Below, piece by piece: positions 54,333 through 62,899 of a stretch of 64,000 nucleotides of DNA. The translations under genes and the position numbers were made by a program. Every line of letters starts with the position of its first letter. The stretch's first letter is position 1. Below the pieces are notes generated by a model. It was not told the DNA's origin. It saw only the letters and a program-made list of their open reading frames with translations, and ran no database searches. The stretch comes from Paenibacillus_E qinlingensis_A (lineage in GTDB: Bacteria; Bacillota; Bacilli; Paenibacillales; NBRC-103111): the NCBI RefSeq assembly GCF_031455095.1, contig NZ_JAVDSB010000003.1:124001-188000 (forward strand). The letters run 5' to 3'.

Positions 54333-54499
54333 ATATGGGTCTCCTTTAGTCAATTGAATAGCATGTCGAAACATGCTGAAATATAGACAGCTTAACATAC
54401 CATTCGGATGAAACATGGCGTTTATGACGCAGTGTGTGGGGAAAGGTAGGCATGGAGAACCAACTGGTGGAGAAGCCCCCCTGGCCTCCTCCACATGCA

Positions 54500-54544
54500 C
54501 AAAAAAGCAATCCCCACGCAGATGAATCCACGCTGAGATTGCTC
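54500..54544 (-). terminator. rho-independent terminator of the SNF2 operon
   Basis: GAGCAATC..GCGTGG pairs with CGTGGGGATTGC imperfectly, and TTTTTT follows on the minus strand. Confidence 0.75.
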
Positions 54545-54552
54545 ATCTTACA

Positions 54553-57534
54553 CTACCAAGTCTTCCGCAGGGTGAATAAATCCTGCAGTTCATCATTCGA
54601 AAGCTCGGTAATCCAGCCTTCAGAAGAAGAGATGACGTTGTCGCTTAGGCTCATCTTGCTTTCGAGCATCTCGTCAATCCGTTCCTCGAGTGTGCCGAGT
54701 GAAATGAACTTATGGACCTGCACGTTGCGCGTTTGGCCCATCCGATAGGCGCGGTCAGTCGCTTGATTCTCGACCGCGGGATTCCACCAGCGGTCGAAGT
54801 GGAACACATGGTTCGCCGCGGTCAAGTTCAACCCAACGCCGCCGGCTTTCAGCGACAGCACGAAAATATTCGGCCCATCGCCGTCTCCGGCTTGGAACCG
54901 ATCAATCATGCGGTCGCGCTCCTGCTTCGGCGTGCTCCCGTTGAGGTAGAACACGTGCTCTCCGCGCTGCTTGGAGAGCACATCTGCCAGCATGCGGCCC
55001 ATGCCCACATACTGCGTGAAAATCAAGCACGAATCGCCCTCGTCCCGCAGCTCATCGACCATCGCAACAAGCCGCTCCAGCTTCGCGGAGCGCTGCACGA
55101 GCGCTTCGCGCCCATCCTCGCTTTGCAGCATCTCCTCAGCCAGCTCCGCTTCCTTCGTGAGCAGCATCGGATGATCACACAGCTGTTTCAGCTGTGTCAG
55201 AGCGCCGAGGATTGCGCCTTTACGCTCCATGCCCTCGAGCTTCTTCATGCGCTCCATCAGGTCCTTAACGGTCTGTTCGTACATCGCGCCTTGTTCGGCG
55301 GTTAAGTTGATGTAGACCTTCATTTCCAGCTTATCCGGCAAGTCGAGTTGGATAGCAGGATCTTTCTTTTTGCGGCGCAGCATAAAAGGTTTAACCAACT
55401 GCTGAAGCTGCGCGGTTCGTTCCGCATCCTGATGTTTCTCGATGGGGTTCGCGAAGCGAACTTGAAAGCCACGCTGATTCCCAAGGTAGCCCGGATTGAG
55501 GAAATCGTAAATCGACCAAAGCTCTGATAATCGATTCTCAATTGGCGTGCCCGTGAGGGCTATGCGATGAACAGCGTTCAATGAACGAATGGCGGCGGAT
55601 TGTTTATTTTGCGCGTTTTTAATATTCTGTGCCTCATCCAGACAGAGGGAGCTCCATGTGTAGGGTTGAAGCGTTTCTTGATCCATGAGGGCTGTCGTAT
55701 AGGAAGTGAGGACGATATCCATGCCTTTCAAAGCATCATCCAGAGCGCCGCCGCTTAATCGACCTTTCCCATAATGCAGCATAACCTTAAGCTCTGGAGC
55801 AAAGCGTGCCAGTTCCTTCTGCCAGTTACCAAGTACAGAGGTTGGGCAAATGAGAAGAGCAGGCTGCTCAGAAACGGGTTTGTGCTGCAATAAATAGGTG
55901 ATGAATTGAACGGTTTTACCAAGTCCCATATCATCAGCTAAGCAAGCGCCGAGCCCGAATTTACGCAGGTAACTCAGCCAAGTAAACCCTTGGTGCTGAT
56001 AGCTTCGCAGCTCAGCGCGCAGTCCTTGCGGTACAGGAAGCAGCTCAAGATCGGAAGGCTGTGCTAGCTGCCTTAAGATCTTTAAGAGATGCTCATTTAG
56101 TTCCACCTCTAGCTGCAGACGGGCTTCTTCTTCCGGGTCGATATCGTCGGGAGGTATGCCATCGCCATCCCATGAGGATTTGGCCTTATCTCGTTCCAAC
56201 TCACTTAATAAATGAAGCTGGAAAATATCTTGCAGGGACAAGCCCTCAGCCGGATCAATGCTATCCATCAATCTGCGAATCTGATCTAAGAAGGCAGGAT
56301 CCAAATAGATCCACTGTCCGCGGAAACGAATCAGTCGTTCATTACGACTGAGCAGACTATTAAACTCCGCTTCACTTAATTCGGAATCTCCGATTGCAAT
56401 CCGCCAATCGAAGTTGACGAGTGAGTTCATTCCGAACAAGGACTCGGTTTTACCGCCACCGCCGCCGCCACCAGCTCCTCCGCCTGCGTCAGCAGCGACC
56501 TTAGCGCTCAGTCTAGGCTTTCTTTTGGCAGCAGCTTCCCACCAAGCAGGAAGCATAACGTTCCAGCCATCTTCCAGCAAGATGCGACTGTCCTTGGTCA
56601 GGAACGTCCAAGCCGAGTCATCGCTCATGGGATGAGCGAGCAGTTCACCGTCGTCGGCCATGCGAGGCAGCGCTTCTAACAAACGCGTAACCCAACCAGG
56701 GGCGCGCTCCATCACGAACGGGCTCCATTCAGATGCCCATGCGCCTGAAGCTGTTCCATCCACATGCAAACGAATTGGTGTGAGAAGTGTGCTGTCATGT
56801 TTGTCCTGCAGAACGAGTCGTAGTCGCCACTCGTCTTCCAGTTCATCCGGCTCAAGCAATTGCAACGCTGGGCGGAACGGTGCTAGATCCGGACGCCATC
56901 CCATGGTGGAGAGCCATTCATTTTCTGTAAAAGCTGCGGGAGAATCGTCAGCTATGTTCGACTTTCGGTTAGCCGAGAATAAGGCGGGATAGTCACGGCG
57001 CAAATCCGCCATAGCGGCGTCATCCCCATAATGCGATTTAAAGACTGCCGCTGAGAAAGCCGCGCGCAATCCTTTTAAACCCTGGCCAAGGTCATCCATG
57101 TTATCTAACATAGCCCAATCTATAGCAGCGAGTTCTTCTGTACTGTGATCCCACGTCCAAATTAACTGACCATTGCGGAAGTCTTCGTAGCTCGGAATAT
57201 ACTGACCTTTTTGAGCAGCTTCAAAGAGGAGAGGAGCTACTTGCAGCATACGTTGTGCGGACTCGGTGCCCATTTCCCAACTCGCAATGTCGATGAAGTT
57301 CGGAGCTGCAAAGAAAGGGAGCACTTGCTCCACAGGGAGAATTGTTATAGTCAGCTCACCAGCTTGTTGCGTCTCAAGCAGGGTGCCATAGAGGGAAGGT
57401 TCGTGCCAGGTGAACAGCAACTTCCGGAAGTGATCACCGGAGACGTCTCTTCCATCTTTGAAGCCCCAAAGCAAGGCATCGCCGCCATCCGTTAGGGACA
57501 TACATAGTGACATTTCATGCAATTTGGTACTCAT
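54553..57534 (-). CDS. SNF2/Swi2-family DNA helicase-like ATPase
   Basis: 993 residues. The first 480 include the SNF2-associated bacterial domain (about 150-480) with an Ala/Gly-rich segment (GGGAGGGGGG) near 355. The ATPase core has motif I DDMGLGKT (GKT at 539-541), motif II DEAQ at about 633-636, LTGTPIENRLSELWSIYDF, and C-terminal motifs SLKAGGVGLNLTAANHVFHF and ATDRAYRMGQ. SNF2 enzymes are double-stranded-DNA translocases that remodel protein-DNA complexes. Its start overlaps the stop of the SWIM gene (57531-57534). The SWIM plus SNF2 pair corresponds to ywqB/ywqA of B. subtilis. A role in DNA repair or defence is possible; no other defence gene is nearby. Confidence 0.93.
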   Translation of the reverse strand: MSTKLHEMSLCMSLTDGGDALLWGFKDGRDVSGDHFRKLLFTWHEPSLYGTLLETQQAGELTITILPVEQVLPFFAAPNFIDIASWEMGTESAQRMLQVAPLLFEAAQKGQYIPSYEDFRNGQLIWTWDHSTEELAAIDWAMLDNMDDLGQGLKGLRAAFSAAVFKSHYGDDAAMADLRRDYPALFSANRKSNIADDSPAAFTENEWLSTMGWRPDLAPFRPALQLLEPDELEDEWRLRLVLQDKHDSTLLTPIRLHVDGTASGAWASEWSPFVMERAPGWVTRLLEALPRMADDGELLAHPMSDDSAWTFLTKDSRILLEDGWNVMLPAWWEAAAKRKPRLSAKVAADAGGGAGGGGGGGKTESLFGMNSLVNFDWRIAIGDSELSEAEFNSLLSRNERLIRFRGQWIYLDPAFLDQIRRLMDSIDPAEGLSLQDIFQLHLLSELERDKAKSSWDGDGIPPDDIDPEEEARLQLEVELNEHLLKILRQLAQPSDLELLPVPQGLRAELRSYQHQGFTWLSYLRKFGLGACLADDMGLGKTVQFITYLLQHKPVSEQPALLICPTSVLGNWQKELARFAPELKVMLHYGKGRLSGGALDDALKGMDIVLTSYTTALMDQETLQPYTWSSLCLDEAQNIKNAQNKQSAAIRSLNAVHRIALTGTPIENRLSELWSIYDFLNPGYLGNQRGFQVRFANPIEKHQDAERTAQLQQLVKPFMLRRKKKDPAIQLDLPDKLEMKVYINLTAEQGAMYEQTVKDLMERMKKLEGMERKGAILGALTQLKQLCDHPMLLTKEAELAEEMLQSEDGREALVQRSAKLERLVAMVDELRDEGDSCLIFTQYVGMGRMLADVLSKQRGEHVFYLNGSTPKQERDRMIDRFQAGDGDGPNIFVLSLKAGGVGLNLTAANHVFHFDRWWNPAVENQATDRAYRMGQTRNVQVHKFISLGTLEERIDEMLESKMSLSDNVISSSEGWITELSNDELQDLFTLRKTW

Positions 57535-59090
57535 TCTAACAGCTTCCCTTTCTTCAATTCTTCCTGCAAGGCGCGCAGCCTGCTAAACCGACTGACGAAT
57601 TGGGTGAAGAATGCTTCCCAACGTTCGGGTTGCTTCAATTTTTTATAAACTTTTTCTAAGCGTTTCAAAAGCCGTACAGCCGATTTGTAATCATGTCGGT
57701 TTTTAAGTCGAATATAGTGTTCGATCGCTTGGTGATAATAAGGGAGGAGTAGCTCAGGCGACTCCTTCTCAATAGGCTGCAGAACATTCACGCGATGTGT
57801 GAACGGGTCGTATCCTTGCGCTATTTGCATTTCGATCCATGATTTCCATTTGCGTTGTTCATAATAGAACGCTTCGATGATGCGATAGGAGGCAGGCAGC
57901 AGTTCCACTAACGACTCCCACATCAAGTCATCTGCATCAGGAACGTGAGCAATCGCGACTTTCCAATAAGCGGCATAGGATTCGATGTCATGGTGCCTTT
58001 TGCCGCTATAGAACGAACTTAATCTGCGCAGCCAATGTACAATTTCTTGCCACTTTTGAACATATTCCAAGTAAGCAAGAAATGGTGTGAAAAGAAGCGA
58101 TGGCGCATCTTTGAAAGAGGCATGGGATGTAATGGTGCTCCAAGCTTCATCAGACATCGATTGGCGGAGATACAAGAAAGCTCGTCCTGCAATCAACGAA
58201 AGAGAGAGCTCAGCAGCTTCCATCGCTTCGAAAGCAGCTACTTCCGCGGCTAGTAAGCCTTCATTCTCTGGCGCTTTAAAAGCCCACAACGTCGAAAATA
58301 CCCGGAAGTGATGCAGTTTTTTCGGCGATTCAATGGCCATTTGTGCACGAATATAGGTGAAGGTTTGTGTTAATCTTTCCTTATGTTGATCAGCATCCAA
58401 TGTAACGCTGACAGGCTCTTTTAACCAGTCATCTAGCTCATCACTCAAGTGATAAATGGTTGCGGCTGTGTAGAATGTGACACCAGCTTGTGCGTTCTGT
58501 TCTACAATTTTGCGTAAGATAAAAAGTCTCTGATGCAAATCAAAGTAAAACAGATCCGTCTCGGAGAAAGAAATGGCTGTTCGTTTGAGATTCGAGAATT
58601 GCCCACGAAGTAATTCAACATAGTTCCATTGATCGTAAGAGGGCTTGAGATGATAGGTGTAGTGCTCCATGAATTTGTGCCAGCCATCTACGGTCATCCC
58701 TGGTAATTGTTCCAAAGAGGATACCGAAGAGGATTGAGCGGCCACCCGTTTCAGAGCCATCTTGGCATTCATTATTTGAGAAGCGGGATAGCCTTGTCGA
58801 TCTGCCAGCTCCATTAAGGCTGCCGCTACATGTTTGCAAGCTGTCTTAACAGGGCAGGTACAAGAGCTGGCTTTAAGCTGGTTGAGATCAATCTCGACCC
58901 TACATTTTTCGCCAAACTCTTCCACAACAGCATTAACCTTCTTGTGCTCGGTTGTAATAAGTAAAGATGTGACCATCTGCTGTTTATAAAAATGAAAGCC
59001 TCGACTTAGCGTAACTTCATTATACGTTTCAGCTACATATTCAAGTAATTTCGACCATTGGTCATCGTTCAAAACAGGTGTAGAAGACAT
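57531..59090 (-). CDS. SWIM zinc-finger protein
   Basis: 519 residues. The SWIM motif CTCPVKTACKH (CxC-x5-CxH, spacing at the short end for the family) lies at about residues 78-88. The rest is a long helical region with tetratricopeptide-like character and no other motif. SWIM domains bind zinc and probably DNA or protein. It is the first gene of the two-gene operon and overlaps the SNF2 gene by four bases, so it should act with it. ATG 59090 is followed directly by the well-defined protein; a site AAGGAG lies upstream. Confidence 0.9.
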   Translation of the reverse strand: MSSTPVLNDDQWSKLLEYVAETYNEVTLSRGFHFYKQQMVTSLLITTEHKKVNAVVEEFGEKCRVEIDLNQLKASSCTCPVKTACKHVAAALMELADRQGYPASQIMNAKMALKRVAAQSSSVSSLEQLPGMTVDGWHKFMEHYTYHLKPSYDQWNYVELLRGQFSNLKRTAISFSETDLFYFDLHQRLFILRKIVEQNAQAGVTFYTAATIYHLSDELDDWLKEPVSVTLDADQHKERLTQTFTYIRAQMAIESPKKLHHFRVFSTLWAFKAPENEGLLAAEVAAFEAMEAAELSLSLIAGRAFLYLRQSMSDEAWSTITSHASFKDAPSLLFTPFLAYLEYVQKWQEIVHWLRRLSSFYSGKRHHDIESYAAYWKVAIAHVPDADDLMWESLVELLPASYRIIEAFYYEQRKWKSWIEMQIAQGYDPFTHRVNVLQPIEKESPELLLPYYHQAIEHYIRLKNRHDYKSAVRLLKRLEKVYKKLKQPERWEAFFTQFVSRFSRLRALQEELKKGKLLE

Positions 59091-59253
59091 GAATAAACTC
59101 CTTCGGCTGCTTACAATAGGAACACATGTCTCTATTATAAAATGTTGAGATCAACTTGTAAATTTTACAAAGGTAATTTATAATTGCCCAACTACAAAGA
59201 TCAGACCTATCCCTCTTAAGGAGAGGGGCGTTTCACCAGCGTGTAACGATCAC

Positions 59254-59290
59254 TTGACTTTATATACTGTAATAATTATAATTACAGTAT
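59254..59290 (+). promoter_or_regulatory. near-consensus promoter with perfect operator-like dyad
   Basis: TTGACT (59254-59259) and TATAAT (59277-59282) have a 17-base spacer. A perfect inverted repeat ATACTGTAAT (59264-59273) / ATTACAGTAT (59281-59290) with a seven-base centre spans the spacer and -10 box. A repressor should bind it; no regulator gene is adjacent. Confidence 0.8.
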
Positions 59291-59323
59291 GCAGTAACAT
59301 TTCTAGTGAAGGTGGCGAGGCGT

Positions 59324-59698
59324 ATGTTGAACGTAGCAATTAGTGATTGGGTTGTCGCAACAACAAGTGAAGATGAAATGGTTCATGGGTATGTAGAAGC
59401 GATTGCTTGGCAGCATGGAATCGCGTTCGTACATGTCATCGCGTCTGATCAAGACGAAATCATTGGCCATCTCATTGAAGTGAAGCTTTCCAGTGTGAAG
59501 GCATTGCCAACAAGTGGTTTGGATACAGAAGCAAGTGTTCGCAGTATGATCGATATCGCGCTTGAAATCAAGGATGAGCAATGGTTTATGGAGTTAACAG
59601 ATAGCTTGCTTTCTCTACAATCCAATGAATCCAAGACGCCTACAGATAAAGTGATTCGTGGATCCTATTCGAACCGATTAGGTGTGGATCAGCTGTAA
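59324..59698 (+). CDS. IDEAL-domain protein
   Basis: 124 residues from ATG 59324, with AAGGTGG at 59309-59315; a GTG at 59306 precedes that site. The C-terminal part (about residues 75-103; SMIDIALEIKDEQWFMELTDSLL) matches the IDEAL domain of Firmicutes, a short helical domain usually found at the end of small regulatory or adaptor proteins. The N-terminal 65 residues are a beta-rich region without a known family (WVVATTSEDEMVHGYVEAI). It is a single gene under a strong promoter that carries a perfect dyad. Confidence 0.75.
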   Translation: MLNVAISDWVVATTSEDEMVHGYVEAIAWQHGIAFVHVIASDQDEIIGHLIEVKLSSVKALPTSGLDTEASVRSMIDIALEIKDEQWFMELTDSLLSLQSNESKTPTDKVIRGSYSNRLGVDQL

Positions 59699-59819
59699 AC
59701 GTGCTATGCGTAAATGTATAACGATAGAACTCATAGATGTGCGACCGCCAATATACACGATAACTTGCGCTGCAAGCTTATTCGGTAGATTGGCTTTTTG
59801 TTTTGTGGATTTCAGCATG

Positions 59820-59892
59820 TAAAAAGGGATCTTCGATCCGCGGAGAGCAATTATGAAACAATTGCTTCCTCATGTGGAACGTCGATCCCTTT
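59820..59892 (-). terminator. terminator of the exonuclease gene
   Basis: GGGATCGACG...AGCAATTG / CAATTGCT...GATCGAAGATCCC form a long compound hairpin, and TTTTT follows on the minus strand. Confidence 0.75.
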
Positions 59893-59897
59893 ATGGA

Positions 59898-60689
59898 TTA
59901 GTTCGTTGTTGCAGAATTCCCTGCTGGCTTCGAGGCAGGCACGCCTTTGGCGACTTCCGCCGCGAACAGCGTCTGCATTTCGGCGATCTTCTTGGCATCG
60001 GCAGCCTCGATTTTATCTGCGAAATATTTTTCAACAAATAGCTCCCAGGTAGGAACGACTTTCTGTGTTGTAATGGTCTTTACGGCTGTTTTGATCAGCC
60101 GCCGTTCTTTCGCATTCGTAAACATATCCACGTATTGTTGCTTACGATCAAAGTCGAGATCTGTGAAGATTGCGCGGAACACTTCCGCTGTCATGCGGGC
60201 ATCATCCAAAGCACGGTGCGCAGATCCTTCTGCTTCGATATTAAGATCAAGAAGTGCGGCTTCTACGCTGACGTCATTGGTTACTTTTTTGAAACGAGTG
60301 AAGCCTTTGAGCAAATCAAAATAACCTACAGCCATCCAATAGGCATCGTCCAGCTTGTGCATGCGCGTATCAAAGACGATTCGTTTGACATCTTCGCCGC
60401 CCCACGTGACCAGCAGCAGTTCCTCACTCCGATTCAGCCACTCCAAGAAATCAGTAATAACTTTGCGAAAACCAGCTGCTTCATCAATATCTTCCTGGGG
60501 AATTCCCGTTTTCTTTTTAATAAAGGCATTTAGTTTGGAAAAATAGACTGGTTTGATCAATGCTGAGAATTCATCGACTTGCTGAAGGGAAGCGTCTAGG
60601 CGAACAGCGCCTATCTCGATTACCTCCATCGGTAAATCACTGGCGAACTTGCGGCCGTTAAATTCAATATCTAATATAATGTAATCCAT
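59898..60689 (-). CDS. DEDDh 3'-5' exonuclease (KapD/ERI1-like)
   Basis: 263 residues. The exonuclease core (1-185) has the acidic pair Asp7/Glu9 in LDIEFN, the third Asp in the YFDLL/FTRF region, and the terminal HRALDDA with His and Asp, as in DEDDh exonucleases. VIEIGAVRLD and FKKVTNDVSVEAAL fit KapD (kinA-pathway inhibitor) and ERI1-type ribonucleases. A C-terminal extension of about 75 residues rich in Lys and Ala has no assigned function. It should trim 3' ends of RNA or single-stranded DNA; a link to sporulation control is only by analogy with KapD. Confidence 0.88.
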   Translation of the reverse strand: MDYIILDIEFNGRKFASDLPMEVIEIGAVRLDASLQQVDEFSALIKPVYFSKLNAFIKKKTGIPQEDIDEAAGFRKVITDFLEWLNRSEELLLVTWGGEDVKRIVFDTRMHKLDDAYWMAVGYFDLLKGFTRFKKVTNDVSVEAALLDLNIEAEGSAHRALDDARMTAEVFRAIFTDLDFDRKQQYVDMFTNAKERRLIKTAVKTITTQKVVPTWELFVEKYFADKIEAADAKKIAEMQTLFAAEVAKGVPASKPAGNSATTN

Positions 60690-60738
60690 GCTGTGGGCCC
60701 CCGTTTCATCTCTATCCTATCATTTTAGCAGAAAATGC

Positions 60739-61890
60739 TTAGGTTGCCAGCTTCTGTTTCCGATACACGGCACGTAATGCTAGGCTGAACAAGAAACCGG
60801 AGAATGACATAACCGATACCCAGATAAATAATGTGTGTCCTCCGAACTGTTGATAGAACCATCCGCCTAAGTAAGAAGCGACAATACCCGAAATACCGAA
60901 GAAGATAATAGCAAGCACGGTTTGTCCCGTAGCACGCCACTCTTCAGGGACAATCTGATATAAATACTGAATCGCAGCCGAATAGAAAATAGGGAATGTG
61001 AACGTTTGGAGAAGCTGGATCGCAACGAGTACATGGGGATCGGTTACCCAAGCGCTGACGAGGAAGCGCAAAAAATAGAAGAAAGCAGCAAATGAGATTA
61101 ATGCTAATTCTTTCCCTTTACGAAGCCACCAGAAGCTTAAAGCAAATACTAGAATTTCACTGCCAGCTGCTAGGAAGAAAGCAATACCCACCAGATGATT
61201 GCTGCCGCCTAATTCTCGAATATAAACCCCTAGAAATGTATCGTTAATCCGTTGTGGAACGGCACAAATGAAAATGAGGACCATGAACCATATCGTTTCT
61301 TTATTTCCAAGAAAATTGCGAAGACTACGAAGTGAAATCGGTTTTCCAGTTACTGGTGCATCCGGTAAAGCTAAACAAATGATGAGGGAGATAATACCAA
61401 TACCGCCAAATAGGTAAGCTAAGCTATGAATTCCGAAGTACTGTGCGGCATAACCGACGATTAGTGACATGACGGCATAGCCGACTGCACCAAAGGTACG
61501 GATGGAGCCATAGCTAGTGCCAAGACGTTCGGCTGTCTGGAAATTAAGACTTTCCGTTAATGGATCTAAGGGCATTAAGAAAAAGTAGAGAAGCATTGTA
61601 AATAGAAGCAGAATAATAAAGCTCTTGGAGTCATACAGCAGGTAGCCGATGATCGTTGAACAAAATAGAAGAAGTAACATAATTTTCTTAATGGTTTTCG
61701 TACGATCGCTAATCATCCCCCATAACGGCTGGGAAAAAATCGCGATGAAGCCACCAGTTCCGATAATGAGCCCAATTCGAGAGGTGGAAAGTCCTTGTGC
61801 ATCTAAGTAAACAGGTAAAAATGAAACGAATAGTGCAAGTAAAGCAAAGTACATAAAGTTAAATGATCTTAATAAGTTGGATGAATGCAT
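60739..61890 (-). CDS. MFS transporter
   Basis: 383 residues with about 12 hydrophobic segments. The pattern (FVSFLPVYLDAQGLSTSRIGLIIGTGGF, QPLWGMISDRTKTIKK, PLDPLTESLNFQTAERLG, SYGSIRTFGAVGYAVMS) fits the MFS_1-like/phenylpropionate transporter branch (HcaT type), which often imports small aromatic or sugar compounds. A weak AAGGTTAGG site precedes ATG 61890. It lies downstream of the AraC gene at 61978 with an 87-bp gap, both on the minus strand, so that regulator may control it. Confidence 0.88.
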   Translation of the reverse strand: MHSSNLLRSFNFMYFALLALFVSFLPVYLDAQGLSTSRIGLIIGTGGFIAIFSQPLWGMISDRTKTIKKIMLLLLFCSTIIGYLLYDSKSFIILLLFTMLLYFFLMPLDPLTESLNFQTAERLGTSYGSIRTFGAVGYAVMSLIVGYAAQYFGIHSLAYLFGGIGIISLIICLALPDAPVTGKPISLRSLRNFLGNKETIWFMVLIFICAVPQRINDTFLGVYIRELGGSNHLVGIAFFLAAGSEILVFALSFWWLRKGKELALISFAAFFYFLRFLVSAWVTDPHVLVAIQLLQTFTFPIFYSAAIQYLYQIVPEEWRATGQTVLAIIFFGISGIVASYLGGWFYQQFGGHTLFIWVSVMSFSGFLFSLALRAVYRKQKLAT

Positions 61891-61977
61891 GATAACCTAA
61901 CCTTCCTTGATGAACTAGCGCATGCTGTTGTAAAGGTACATTCTATCATGTTGTGTAAAAGATGCAAAAATATTTTA

Positions 61978-62772
61978 TCAAGATCGTATCCCAGAAGGCG
62001 GAATCCCGGTAACCTGTTTAAATTGGCGGCTAAAGAAATAAATGCTGCGATAACCAAGCGCTTCTGCGACTTCACTTACATTCATGCCAAGCTTTAGCAA
62101 ATAAGTTGCACGCTCAATTCTTTTGTGAATGAGATATGATTCAATGGTTTGTCCCATAATTTCTTTAAACTTAAGAGAGAAGTAGCGCGGGGAGAGATGG
62201 GCTTCCTTGGCTAAATCTTGAATGCGATGTTGTCGCCCGGGATCCTGCCGAATATGAGCCGCGATATCCATGATCACCTTGTTCAGTGATCGTTTGGCTG
62301 GGTCACCTAAAGTTTGATGAGCGGATGCTTGACGTTCAAACAGCAAGAGAATCAGTCTAAGCAACCCCTTCGCTTCTTCCTCATGACCAAATGCTTGAGT
62401 CAGACAAACATGAACGAATCGATCTAGATAGGTTTCATGGAATTCTGCAGGATCGAAGTGCACAAATGACGGCAAAGACGCAAGTAGAGAAGAATCTCCA
62501 GTGGCAGTGAAATGGATATAAGTCACGGTCAATGGGCGTTCAGGATTATGCTTTGCTCGAGTAAGATCACCTGGCTTGAAGAGGAAGCAATCCCCGGATC
62601 GTACAGGGTAAACCTTACTATTTAAAGTGACCTCACCTTCACCATCCCATACATACCAGAAATCATAGTCGGTGAAGGGGTCATTCTCGCGACTCCATTT
62701 CCAATTGACTTCACAATGTACTTTCCCATAGTAAGTCGTGAGTTCTAGGGTGTGCGATGTGAAAATAGACAT
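61978..62772 (-). CDS. AraC-family transcriptional regulator
   Basis: 264 residues from ATG 62772, with AAAGG 11 bases upstream; the frame extends to 62985 but that part overlaps the divergent promoter region. The cupin sensor (DFWYVWDGEGEVTL, VRSGDCFLFKPGDLTRAKH) is followed by two helix-turn-helix units (IQDLAKEAHLSPRYFSLKFKEIMG, VSEVAEALGYRSIYFFSRQFKQVTGIPPSG). It is divergent from the PhyH gene at 62900 and directly upstream of the MFS gene, so it probably controls both. A pair of GTGCAA direct repeats lies in the promoter region. Confidence 0.9.
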   Translation of the reverse strand: MSIFTSHTLELTTYYGKVHCEVNWKWSRENDPFTDYDFWYVWDGEGEVTLNSKVYPVRSGDCFLFKPGDLTRAKHNPERPLTVTYIHFTATGDSSLLASLPSFVHFDPAEFHETYLDRFVHVCLTQAFGHEEEAKGLLRLILLLFERQASAHQTLGDPAKRSLNKVIMDIAAHIRQDPGRQHRIQDLAKEAHLSPRYFSLKFKEIMGQTIESYLIHKRIERATYLLKLGMNVSEVAEALGYRSIYFFSRQFKQVTGIPPSGIRS

Positions 62773-62800
62773 ACATGTCACTGCCTTTCTATGTAAAATA

Positions 62801-62856
62801 GTGCAAATAGTTATGTGCAAGAATGCATTTATTTTACTACCTTTCGATTCTATAAT
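62801..62856. promoter_or_regulatory. divergent AraC/PhyH promoter region with GTGCAA repeats
   Basis: GTGCAA occurs at 62801-62806 and 62815-62820, 14 bp apart, a possible AraC half-site pair. A TATAAT box for the PhyH gene lies at 62851-62856 with a weak -35. Confidence 0.5.
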
Positions 62857-62899
62857 AAAGCTATTAGTAGTCGAATTATTTAAACGGAGGGTTATCGCT

